DNA from: Candidatus Enterococcus murrayae
GTDB taxonomy: Bacteria; Bacillota; Bacilli; Lactobacillales; Enterococcaceae
DNA length: 64,000 bases
NCBI RefSeq assembly: GCF_017315985.1
Contig: NZ_JAFLVR010000047.1
Coordinates: 28,539-92,538 of the forward strand
Direction: 5' to 3'
Notes under the pieces: model-generated
The model's database searches: none
Seen by the model: the letters and a program-made list of their open reading frames with translations, nothing else
What the model was told of the DNA's origin: nothing
Made by a program: the position numbers and the translations under genes
Shown here: in pieces, positions 46,528 to 54,769 of the stretch
Layout: each line of letters opens with the position of its first letter
Numbering within the stretch: the first letter of the stretch is position 1

Positions 46528-47316
46528 ATGACAAAATTAACTACGGCCGATCTTTCAATTGGATACGATAAAAAAATAGTTGTGAAAGACATCACAGTAG
46601 AAGTTCCCGAAGGACAAATCACTAGTTTAATTGGTCCAAATGGTAGTGGAAAGTCGACTTTACTGAAAGCTTTAGCTCGGATTCTTGAGCCGGCTCAAGG
46701 AGAAGTCCTTATTAATGATGAGAATGTTCAACGTTTGGATACTAAAGCAGTCGCTCAAAAAATTGCTTCGCTATCACAAACAAGTAATCCAGTAAATGGA
46801 TTGACTGTTGAAGAAATTGTATCACATGGACGATTTCCTTATCAAAAAGGCTTTTCAGGTTTAAAAGAACATGACCATCAATTGATTCAATGGGCTTTGG
46901 AAGCTACGAATTTGCAGGGATTAAAAGAACGCACACTGACAACGTTATCCGGTGGGCAACAACAACGAGTTTGGATTGCAATGGCGCTGGCACAGGATAC
47001 AGATATTTTAATTTTGGATGAGCCCATTACTTTCTTAGATCCAGCGCATCAATTGGAGATCTTGGAGTTGCTACAAGAGATCAATCGACAGGGGAAAACT
47101 ATCCTGATGACGATTCATGATTTGAACCACGCGTCACGTTTTTCCGATTACTTACTAGGGATGAAAAAGGGTGAGCTGATTTTTCAGGGATCACCAAAGG
47201 AAATTTTTACAGCAGATAAGTTATTAAACTTGTTTGATATCCAAGCGACTTTTGCTACATTCCCTGATACGGATAAACCCTTAGTTGTTGCGTATGATTT
47301 AGTGAAGGAGCACTAA
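46528..47316 (+). CDS. Iron-siderophore ABC transporter ATP-binding protein
   Basis: 262 residues. Walker A GPNGSGKST, signature [15 protein letters not shown], Walker B ILILDEPITFLDP, H-loop TIHDLNH; FecE/FhuC type. First gene of the + strand operon behind a Fur box; the next gene begins 3 bp after its stop. Confidence 0.95.
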   Translation: MTKLTTADLSIGYDKKIVVKDITVEVPEGQITSLIGPNGSGKSTLLKALARILEPAQGEVLINDENVQRLDTKAVAQKIASLSQTSNPVNGLTVEEIVSHGRFPYQKGFSGLKEHDHQLIQWALEATNLQGLKERTLTTLSGGQQQRVWIAMALAQDTDILILDEPITFLDPAHQLEILELLQEINRQGKTILMTIHDLNHASRFSDYLLGMKKGELIFQGSPKEIFTADKLLNLFDIQATFATFPDTDKPLVVAYDLVKEH

Positions 47317-47319
47317 TAA

Positions 47320-48303
47320 ATGACTAAACGAACATATTTTTTTCCAATTGTTGTGGTATTACTTATAGCAGCAATGATTTTATCCTTAAGATATGGAGCG
47401 GTTACGAGTAAGTGGGGAGATGTCTCCAAGGCTGTACTGGCTTTTGACCCTGCTAGTCAGGGTCAGCAGTTAATCCGTTATTTACGGTTGCCGCGAATGT
47501 TGGGTGCTGTTCTGGTTGGTGCTGCTTTTGCGATATCTGGGGCTTTGATCCAAGGAATCACTTCCAACCCCATTGCTGATTCAGGTCTGCTAGGAATCAA
47601 TTCTGGAGCAGGGTTGGGTCTTGCTGTAGTATTTGCATTGAATGCCAATCCTTCTCCAGGTGCGGGGGTATTTGGTTCATTTATAGGAGCATTGGTTTCG
47701 ATTTTGCTGATTTATTTGGTTTCTACCAAAGTTTCTTTTGGTTTATCTCCAGTTCGGATTGTTTTATTGGGAGCAGCATTAAGCTCTTTCTTTACGGCTG
47801 TTAGCCAAAGTATTGGGTTACTATTCAACTTGAATCAAGACATGACTTTTTGGTTTGTTGGTGGAACAGCCAATCTTTCTTGGAATCAACTGCAAGTCAT
47901 TTTTCCGTTGATTGGTTTAGGAATTATCGGTGCTTGCTTGATTAGTCCGCAAATAACTTTACTGAGTTTAGGAGAAGATACGGCGACTTCACTAGGAAAA
48001 AATCCCAGTCGAATTCGTCAATTGAGTTTGTTTCTTGTCTTATTGTTAGCAGGAAGCTCGGTGGCGTTGGTTGGAACTATCAGCTTTCTGGGGTTGATTG
48101 TTCCTCACGTGGTCCGTTTTTTTGTTGGGCATGATTATCGTTTTGTGATTCCAGCTTCAGGAATATTTGGTGCTTTATTTTTTGTTGTAGCTGATATTGC
48201 TTCTAGACTAGTCGCACCACCTTTAGAAACACCAGCTGGAGTGATTATTACGATCATTGGTGTGCCATTTTTACTTTTGCAGATTAGAAAGGGAAGCTTA
48301 TGA
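47320..48303 (+). CDS. Iron-siderophore ABC transporter permease (FecCD type)
   Basis: 327 residues, about ten membrane helices. FecCD signatures include LRLPRMLGAVLVGAAFAISGALIQGITSNPIADSGLLGINSGAG and GTISFLGLIVPHVVRF. Pairs with the downstream permease to form the channel. Overlaps the next gene by 4 bp. Confidence 0.95.
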   Translation: MTKRTYFFPIVVVLLIAAMILSLRYGAVTSKWGDVSKAVLAFDPASQGQQLIRYLRLPRMLGAVLVGAAFAISGALIQGITSNPIADSGLLGINSGAGLGLAVVFALNANPSPGAGVFGSFIGALVSILLIYLVSTKVSFGLSPVRIVLLGAALSSFFTAVSQSIGLLFNLNQDMTFWFVGGTANLSWNQLQVIFPLIGLGIIGACLISPQITLLSLGEDTATSLGKNPSRIRQLSLFLVLLLAGSSVALVGTISFLGLIVPHVVRFFVGHDYRFVIPASGIFGALFFVVADIASRLVAPPLETPAGVIITIIGVPFLLLQIRKGSL

Positions 48304-49283
48304 GGAAAAAAATTGGTTGGTTAGTCTTGCTTCTTCTGCTGATTATTGGAATAATCCTTAGTCTTATTGTTGGCACGATCCCATTGTCTTTAAATGATTT
48401 GCTGCGAGTTTTTCAAAAAACTGCAACTAGTAGTCAGCAATTGATCGTTTTTGATTTTCGTTTTCCACGACTACTGGTTTCTATAATGGCAGGTATGGGG
48501 TTAGCGGTATCTGGCTATCTCTTTCAAACAATCACACACAATGATTTAGCCGATCCCGGAATTTTGGGAATCAATGCAGGAGCGGGATTGACGGTTTTAG
48601 TCTACTTAGGTTTTTTTGCTTCGGGAGAAAGTAGCTGGTATTTGCCGTTGATCGCTTGTGCAGGTAGTTTTATTGCGACCGGACTGGTTTATTATTTTGG
48701 ACGTCAGTCTGAGCGGCTCACACCTAATCGACTGCTTTTAGCTGGTATTGCGGTGAATGCTGGGATCTCGGCCTTAACATTAATGGGGACTATTCGGGTT
48801 TCTAAGGATAATTATCAATTTGTAACAGCCTGGCTTGCTGGGACAATATGGGGGACGACCCAACAACATGTTTTGCTGCTATTACCATGGATGATCTGCC
48901 TGTTGCCCTTAATCTTACTACGAGGCCGATCATTGGAAGTACTGGAGTTGGGCGATGAAGTGGCTGTTGGGTTAGGTATAAAATTGAAGCAAACGCAGCT
49001 GTTCTTTTTAGTTTGTGCGGTCTGCTTAGCAGCAGTAAGTGTTTCAATTGCTGGCAGTATCAGTTTTATCGGCTTGATTGCCCCCCACATCGCTCGTCAA
49101 ATAACAGGTCGTAAAAATAATCAAACGTTAGTGATGACGGCCATTATTGGCGGAATCTTATTATTGTTTAGTGATATTTTAGCTAGAGTAATCTTGCCGA
49201 ATGGTGAAATGGCTGCGGGTATTATTGTTTCATTGATTGGTGCACCATACTTTGTTTTGTTGCTGTTGAAAAAAAATAATTAG
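48300..49283 (+). CDS. Iron-siderophore ABC transporter permease (FecCD type), second subunit
   Basis: 327 residues with the same FecCD layout (DFRFPRLLVSIMAGMGLAVSGYLFQTITHNDLADPGILGINAGAG, GSISFIGLIAPHIARQ). Paralog of the preceding permease, together a heterodimer. The GDSL esterase gene follows immediately. Confidence 0.95.
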   Translation: MRKKIGWLVLLLLLIIGIILSLIVGTIPLSLNDLLRVFQKTATSSQQLIVFDFRFPRLLVSIMAGMGLAVSGYLFQTITHNDLADPGILGINAGAGLTVLVYLGFFASGESSWYLPLIACAGSFIATGLVYYFGRQSERLTPNRLLLAGIAVNAGISALTLMGTIRVSKDNYQFVTAWLAGTIWGTTQQHVLLLLPWMICLLPLILLRGRSLEVLELGDEVAVGLGIKLKQTQLFFLVCAVCLAAVSVSIAGSISFIGLIAPHIARQITGRKNNQTLVMTAIIGGILLLFSDILARVILPNGEMAAGIIVSLIGAPYFVLLLLKKNN

Positions 49284-49300
49284 AAATGAGGAAGAATCAG

Positions 49301-50296
49301 ATGGGGTGGACGACAGTATGGAGTCATGCGCAAAGAGGAATTGCGCATCATTGTGCTTCAAAGGGAACTGTACAATTAACGTTGCGGCAAATTGTCCCAG
49401 CAAAAAAAATTCGTTTGGTTTTCAAGAATGAGTATGGAACTCAAAAACAAAAAATTCAAAATCTCTCTTTTAAAACAAATGAAAAAAGTGAAATGATTCC
49501 AGATTTTACTATAGATCCAGGAGAAATTGTTAAAACAGCATCCATTTTAATTGATCCTAAGGCAGAAAAATGGCAAATTTGTTTCCATGTATCTACAAGT
49601 GAGAGCGGCTTTTCATATGAAGATGCTGATATTTTCACGGGAGCTAGAGAAATGGATTTTTGTTCGGGATTGATGGCAATTGAAGCTGAAATCACGGGAC
49701 AATGTGTAGTAGCATTCGGTGACTCCTTAACTGAAGGAGCAACTTGGACAGCACCATTACAGAGGAGCCTGCGTAAACAAAATATTTATTTGGTCAACCA
49801 GGGTATCAACGGCAGCTGTCTGCTAAAATCGAATAGCGATATATCGACTAAAGATTCACAAAATTTTTTTTACGGCTATAGTGGTGTACAGCGCTTGAAA
49901 AATTGTTTGAACAGTCATTGCAATGTTGAAAAGGTCATAATATTTATTGGTATAAATGACTTAATCAATGGCGAGCTCACATTGGAAAGTTTTCAAGTAG
50001 AAATAGAAAAGATGATTCAATTATGCGAGAGATACAATGTTGCTTATCAACTGTGTACGTTAACCCCTTGCTTAGGATATTTAGAAATGAATGAAGCAAA
50101 AGAAGTACTGCGAAAAGAAATCAATACTTGGTTAATCAGAAACTTTGATGACTTATGGGATTTTTCGACAATCGTTGAAGGGACACAAGGATGCTTGAAA
50201 AGGACTTTTGATAGCGGAGACCATTTGCATTTTAATGCTATCGCTGGTTTGGCTATTGCTCGACAAATTTCTAGTGATTTTGTTAAAGGGGAGTAA
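49301..50296 (+). CDS. SGNH/GDSL esterase at the end of the siderophore operon
   Basis: 331 residues from the ATG at 49301 (AGGAAG 6 nt upstream); an earlier in-frame ATG at 49286, 2 bp after the permease stop, is possible. An N-terminal beta-rich domain (about 1-125) precedes an SGNH hydrolase domain with GDSLTEG (nucleophile Ser), GINDL (Asn block) and DHLHFN (Asp-His). No signal peptide, so it acts in the cytoplasm. Co-transcription with a Fur-regulated siderophore importer suggests, as inference, hydrolysis of an ester-type siderophore to release iron. A general lipase or acylesterase role is the alternative. Confidence 0.85.
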   Translation: MGWTTVWSHAQRGIAHHCASKGTVQLTLRQIVPAKKIRLVFKNEYGTQKQKIQNLSFKTNEKSEMIPDFTIDPGEIVKTASILIDPKAEKWQICFHVSTSESGFSYEDADIFTGAREMDFCSGLMAIEAEITGQCVVAFGDSLTEGATWTAPLQRSLRKQNIYLVNQGINGSCLLKSNSDISTKDSQNFFYGYSGVQRLKNCLNSHCNVEKVIIFIGINDLINGELTLESFQVEIEKMIQLCERYNVAYQLCTLTPCLGYLEMNEAKEVLRKEINTWLIRNFDDLWDFSTIVEGTQGCLKRTFDSGDHLHFNAIAGLAIARQISSDFVKGE

Positions 50297-50307
50297 TCCC
50301 CTTTTTA
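50285..50307 (+). terminator. Terminator of the siderophore operon
   Basis: Stem AAAGGGGA / TCCCCTTT with a GTAA loop and T-run, overlapping the esterase stop. Confidence 0.88.
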
Positions 50308-50352
50308 TTCTGTTTCAATTTTGTTAGTATTTCTAGATAAGAAGGTGAATGA

Positions 50353-50889
50353 ATGGAGAAAGAAAAGCTTCGACAGCTGGCGATAAACAGACTGCAAAAG
50401 ATAGCTAGTAACGGAGAAAGGCAAGTTCAAGTTGAGCTTATTCTCGCCAATTTTTTTAAAAGTAAGGCGTGGAAAGAATCTGCTTCTATTGGTGTGACGA
50501 TGGCGACTCAATTCGAGTTCCCAACATCACCGTTGATTCAATGTGCTTTTGCGGCTGGTAAGAAGATAGCTGTACCTAAATCATTACCAAAAGGTGAGAT
50601 GGTTTTTCATTGGATCAATCATAAAACAGATTTTTATACTACAAAATTTGGCGTTGAGGAACCTATGATTGAAGATACGGCAACGTCTGATGAGTTGGAT
50701 CTATTGGTTGTTCCGGGTTTAGTTTTTAATAGAGCTGGCTATCGTATTGGTTTTGGCGGTGGGTATTATGATCGGTTTTTAGCAGATTATAAAGGGAGGA
50801 CCTGCAGCTTTGTTTTTGCTGAACAATTGATGGAGGAATGGCAAACAGAAGAATTCGATCAGCCGGTTCAGCAATTATTTCTTTCTTGA
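50353..50889 (+). CDS. 5-formyltetrahydrofolate cyclo-ligase
   Basis: 178 residues. The C-terminal motif GFGGGYYDRFLADYKG and LLVVPGLVFNRAGYRIG are diagnostic. It converts 5-formyl-THF to 5,10-methenyl-THF with ATP. Followed 49 bp later by the rhomboid gene, an order (yqgN-yqgP) familiar from Bacillus. Confidence 0.95.
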   Translation: MEKEKLRQLAINRLQKIASNGERQVQVELILANFFKSKAWKESASIGVTMATQFEFPTSPLIQCAFAAGKKIAVPKSLPKGEMVFHWINHKTDFYTTKFGVEEPMIEDTATSDELDLLVVPGLVFNRAGYRIGFGGGYYDRFLADYKGRTCSFVFAEQLMEEWQTEEFDQPVQQLFLS

Positions 50890-50938
50890 GCAGTGTAAAT
50901 GAAGCATGAACGATTAAAAATTTGAAAGAGGTGGATAT

Positions 50939-51601
50939 ATGAGAAAAGATAAGCCTTATGTGATGTATACATTTTTTGCAATTAATACAATTGTTTTCTT
51001 GATGCAATACTTATTGTCTGGGTTATCAATTGAAAATCAATTAGGTATGTTCGCACCATCAGTTATTTGGCACCATCAGTATTGGCGCTTTATCACACCG
51101 ATGTTTATTCATTTTGGCTTGATGCATTTCGCATTAAATGGTGTCGTCCTTTATTATATGGGACAGCAATGTGAAGCTATTTTTGGTCATTGGCGGTTCG
51201 CGATCATCTATTTATTAAGTGGTGTGATGGGAAATTTTGCGAGTTTTGCTTTCAATCAACCAACTACTTTATCTGGCGGTGCCAGCACAGCAATCTTTGG
51301 TCTATTTGGAGCATTCTTGGTAGTTGGTCTCCACTATCGTGATAATGGAGCAGTTCAAGCATTGACTAGACAATTTGCGTTGTTCATTTTACTGAATTTA
51401 GCTTTCGGAATGTTTGACTCAACAATCGATATCTGGGGGCATTTAGGTGGCATTGTTGGTGGGGCGTTGTCTGGCTGGACATTGGCAGTTCCTCATTCTC
51501 AGGATCGCTTTACTACTCGTGCACGGATTACCGCTGGATTATTTTTTATCTTTGCAATCGTGCTTTTTGTCTTATTCGGTTTAAGAAAATTTAGTTTGTA
51601 A
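50939..51601 (+). CDS. Rhomboid family intramembrane serine protease
   Basis: 220 residues with six membrane helices. Catalytic Ser in GGASTAIFGLFG, His in IDIWGHLGGIVGG, and the WRFITPMFIHFGLMHFALN loop. Cleaves substrate transmembrane helices. It lacks the extra cytoplasmic domains of B. subtilis YqgP. Terminator follows. Confidence 0.93.
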   Translation: MRKDKPYVMYTFFAINTIVFLMQYLLSGLSIENQLGMFAPSVIWHHQYWRFITPMFIHFGLMHFALNGVVLYYMGQQCEAIFGHWRFAIIYLLSGVMGNFASFAFNQPTTLSGGASTAIFGLFGAFLVVGLHYRDNGAVQALTRQFALFILLNLAFGMFDSTIDIWGHLGGIVGGALSGWTLAVPHSQDRFTTRARITAGLFFIFAIVLFVLFGLRKFSL

Positions 51602-52022
51602 CAATAGCTGCGGACGAAAATGTCCGCTTTTTTTAATAAACGATGCTCTAGTATTAAGAAATTTTTTTTAAACGAATTATTCATGAAATAAAGCATAGGA
51701 TGTTTTTAGTGAGTCACAATCGGCTTTTCACTATTGTTAACATACAAAAATAGAAAAAGTGAGCTTCAATAGAGCTTAAGCTTTTTTCGAAATTGCTACC
51801 TAAATAATGTGAGTTACATGATGATTTTACTCTCCATAATTGAAAAAGAGAAATGAATCTAGCGACATTTCTAGATGTCTAGCTGATTCAATTTGCGACG
51901 GATGGAACAATATTATAGAATATAGAGTGGATTAGTGTCCTTTTTTAAAAAATGGAATAGGAAATAAAGAATAGGCTATAAAAAAGAAAAATTTTTCTGT
52001 ATAATACTAGGGATGTGGTTTG
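51602..52022. other. 421-bp intergenic region before yqgQ
   Basis: No gene supported. Contains the rhomboid terminator (51608-51634), an AGCTT-repeat hairpin near 51770-51790, a hairpin with arms GAATC/GATTC and GACAT/ATGTC (51855-51889) and an extended -10 TGTATAAT near 52000 for yqgQ. Confidence 0.65.
51608..51636 (+). terminator. Terminator of the rhomboid gene
   Basis: Stem GCGGAC / GTCCGC with a 6-nt loop and T-run. Confidence 0.9.
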
Positions 52023-52229
52023 ATGGAAAGTTTATATGATGTGCAGCAGCTATTAAAACAGTTTGGTATTTATATTTATGTTGGAAAACGAATATATGAC
52101 ATCGAATTGATGCAGATTGAATTGAAAAATTTGTATGAGAGCCGTGTGATTGATCGAGATACTTATCTGCAAGGCTGGGGCATTTTAAAACGAGAACATC
52201 ACATTGAAGAAAGTCGAGAAGGTGACTAG
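52023..52229 (+). CDS. yqgQ: YqgQ family protein
   Basis: 68 residues: MESLYDVQQLLKQFGIYIYVGKR opens it, with LKNLYESRVIDRDTYLQGWGILKREH, the YqgQ (DUF910) family. Function unknown; always near glucokinase in Firmicutes. An in-frame TTG precedes the ATG. One base separates it from the glcK start. Confidence 0.92.
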   Translation: MESLYDVQQLLKQFGIYIYVGKRIYDIELMQIELKNLYESRVIDRDTYLQGWGILKREHHIEESREGD

Positions 52230-52230
52230 A

Positions 52231-53187
52231 GTGGATAAAAAATTATTAGGTATTGACTTAGGCGGGACAACCGTGAAATTTGCTATTTTGACTGAAACAG
52301 GTGAAATTCAGCAAAAGTGGAGTATTGAGACGAACATTTTAGATGATGGTTCACATATTGTGCCAGATATTATTGATTCGATTAATCATCACTTATCTCT
52401 ATATGATATGAAACCTGAACAGTTTATGGGTATTGGTATGGGGACTCCCGGTAGTGTCGATGTTGAGGCAGGAACAGTCATTGGAGCCTATAATCTGAAT
52501 TGGACGACGTTACAGCAAGTCAAAAGCGAGATTGAAAAAGGAACGAAAATCAAATTTAGTATTGATAATGATGCCAATGTAGCTGCTTTAGGCGAACGCT
52601 GGAAAGGTGCTGGCGACAATGAGCCAGATGTAGTCTTTATGACCTTAGGGACAGGTGTTGGCGGAGGAATCGTAATGAATGGTCAATTGCTGCATGGTAT
52701 AGCGGGTTGTGCTGGTGAAATCGGACATGTGACAGTTGATCCAAACGGTTTTGAATGTACCTGTGGCAAACGTGGCTGTCTAGAAACAGTAGCCAGTGCA
52801 ACCGGAGTCGTTCGAGTTGCACGTCAACTGGCAGAAGAGTATGCAGGCGGCTCAAAATTAAAGGCTCGTTTAGACAATGGAGAAGACATTACAAGCAAAG
52901 ACGTTTTTGAACTAGCAGAGGTTGACGGGGATGACCTGGCTTTAATGGTTGTTGATAAAGTGACTTTCTATTTGGGACTAGCTTGCGGAAATATCGGAAA
53001 TACGTTAAATCCATCCTCAATTATTATTGGCGGCGGCGTTTCAGCGGCTGGTGAATTTTTACGTAGCCGTGTTGAAAATTACTTTAAAGAATTTACTTTT
53101 CCACAGGTACGGGAGAGTACAAAAATCAAACTAGCAGAATTAGGAAATGAAGCTGGTGTTATCGGTGCCGCTTCTTTAGCTAAATAG
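52231..53187 (+). CDS. glcK: ROK family glucokinase
   Basis: 318 residues from the GTG at 52231; an upstream ATG lies within yqgQ. ATP-binding motif LLGIDLGGTTVKFAI, ROK zinc motif CTCGKRGCLE and the substrate-region EIGHVTVDP. Phosphorylates glucose entering by non-PTS routes. GAAGGTG is the ribosome binding site, inside the end of yqgQ. Confidence 0.95.
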   Translation: MDKKLLGIDLGGTTVKFAILTETGEIQQKWSIETNILDDGSHIVPDIIDSINHHLSLYDMKPEQFMGIGMGTPGSVDVEAGTVIGAYNLNWTTLQQVKSEIEKGTKIKFSIDNDANVAALGERWKGAGDNEPDVVFMTLGTGVGGGIVMNGQLLHGIAGCAGEIGHVTVDPNGFECTCGKRGCLETVASATGVVRVARQLAEEYAGGSKLKARLDNGEDITSKDVFELAEVDGDDLALMVVDKVTFYLGLACGNIGNTLNPSSIIIGGGVSAAGEFLRSRVENYFKEFTFPQVRESTKIKLAELGNEAGVIGAASLAK

Positions 53188-53213
53188 ATTAAAAGTAAGA
53201 GAGGAATCAAGCT

Positions 53214-53615
53214 ATGTCAATTTGGTGGAAAATTAATATTGTACTAATATCGGTAATCGCATTATTTGCTTTGTATGAGCTGATAGTCCGAATCATGATG
53301 AGGCGTTCTGCAAAAATTATTTCTCAGGAAGAATTTCAAGCAGGGATGCGCAAGGCTCAGATTATTGATGTTCGCGAACGAGATGAGTTCAATGCAAAGC
53401 ATATTTTAGGAGCGCGTAGTTTTCCGTTCAGTATGCTGAAAGAAACATTTGGCTCTTTGCGAAAAGATCAACCGATCTACATCTATGATCATAATAAAGC
53501 GGTTAGTGCCCGCGCTGCAAACATGTTACGTAAAAAAGGGTATAAAGATTTGTACATTCTTAAAGGCGGTATGCAAGAATGGACTGGAAAAGTGAAACAG
53601 AAAAAAAACGATTAA
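53214..53615 (+). CDS. Membrane-anchored rhodanese-like protein lacking the catalytic Cys
   Basis: 133 residues. One N-terminal membrane helix (about 4-27), then a rhodanese fold with IIDVRERDEFNAKHILGARSFPFS and LRKKGYKDLYILKGGMQEW. The active-site loop reads YIYDHNKAVSAR, with Asp where sulfurtransferases have Cys, and the protein has no Cys at all. It cannot be a sulfurtransferase and is probably a binding or scaffold domain facing the cytoplasm. Cotranscribed with glcK. Confidence 0.88.
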   Translation: MSIWWKINIVLISVIALFALYELIVRIMMRRSAKIISQEEFQAGMRKAQIIDVRERDEFNAKHILGARSFPFSMLKETFGSLRKDQPIYIYDHNKAVSARAANMLRKKGYKDLYILKGGMQEWTGKVKQKKND

Positions 53616-53622
53616 TTTTTTG

Positions 53623-53655
53623 GCGGCTGGATAAATGTTCGGCCGTTTTTATTTT
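53623..53655 (+). terminator. Terminator after the glcK operon
   Basis: Stem CGGCTG / CGGCCG (one G-U) with a 10-nt loop followed by a T-rich run. Confidence 0.65.
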
Positions 53656-53846
53656 TTTTATATCAAGAGAGAGCTGCGATTTTGTTAAATTGACGGAATA
53701 TTAAATTGCGCTTATTATGGAAGCTGTAAACTTTTACAGAGTGCTATACAATGAAACAAATGCCTATCATTGAACAGATTAGCGATAAAGAGAAAAGCAA
53801 AACAGCACTTTTCTGTAAGAAAATAAAGAAGAACTAGGAGAATTAA

Positions 53847-54659
53847 ATGAGTATAAAGTTAGTTGCCATTGATCTAGATGGAACACTATTAAATGATCAT
53901 CATGAGATCAACCAGCCAGTGATTGATTGCATTAAGGAGGCTCGCAAAGCCGGTGTCTATGTAGTTCTTTCTACGGGACGTCCGTTATCAGGGACTAAAT
54001 CACAATTAGAGGTGCTAGGATTAGATGCTGAAGACGATTATATCATTACTTACAACGGGGCTTTAGTTTTGAATACGAAAACATGGGAGATTGTAGCGGA
54101 ACATAGTTTGACGAGAGAAAACTATTTAGAGATCGACCATCTGGCTCGTATGTTAGATGTTCATTTGCACATTGCAGACAAGCAGGCGATGTATACAGCT
54201 AATCGAGATATCAGCCCTTATACAATTTTGGAATCCTATTTAGTCAACATGCCGCTGCATTTTCGAACACCAGAGGAAATTGCTGCAGAGGTGTCGCCAG
54301 TTAAGATGATGATGATTGATGATCCAGCAATTCTAGGCGAAGCGTTCAAAAAAATTCCAGCTGCTTATTTTGAACGATATACGATTGTTCGCAGCACACC
54401 ATTTTTCTTAGAGGTACTAAATCCTAATGCTAGTAAAGGTTTGGCTCTGAAAGAATTGAGTGAACATCTTGGAATACATCAATCAGAGGTAATGGCAATT
54501 GGGGATGCGGAAAATGATTTATCAATGATCGAGTTTGCTGGCACTGGTGTAGCGATGGGGAATGCGAGTGAGACAATCAAAGCCGCTGCAGATTATACCG
54601 TAGCGACAAACTTGGAAGACGGTGTGAAAGAAGCTTTTGAGCGTTGGGTACTAAAATAA
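53847..54659 (+). CDS. Cof-type HAD-IIB phosphatase
   Basis: 270 residues. Motif I AIDLDGTLLNDHHEI, motif II STGRP, motif III Lys and motif IV GDAENDLSMIEFAG. Resembles YidA-type sugar phosphatases; substrate uncertain. About 230 bp upstream contain no gene. Own terminator. Confidence 0.93.
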   Translation: MSIKLVAIDLDGTLLNDHHEINQPVIDCIKEARKAGVYVVLSTGRPLSGTKSQLEVLGLDAEDDYIITYNGALVLNTKTWEIVAEHSLTRENYLEIDHLARMLDVHLHIADKQAMYTANRDISPYTILESYLVNMPLHFRTPEEIAAEVSPVKMMMIDDPAILGEAFKKIPAAYFERYTIVRSTPFFLEVLNPNASKGLALKELSEHLGIHQSEVMAIGDAENDLSMIEFAGTGVAMGNASETIKAAADYTVATNLEDGVKEAFERWVLK

Positions 54660-54665
54660 TTTTTT

Positions 54666-54701
54666 TGCTTCCGATGAATTTAATCATTGGAAGCTTTTTT
54701 T
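54666..54701 (+). terminator. Terminator of the HAD phosphatase gene
   Basis: 11-bp stem GCTTCCGATGA / TCATTGGAAGC, 6-nt loop, seven T. Confidence 0.92.
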
Positions 54702-54769
54702 GATTGCTTATTCCCTAATTATTCTCTACTCTTAAAGAGACGAAATTATCAAAAAAATGAGGAATGTGT

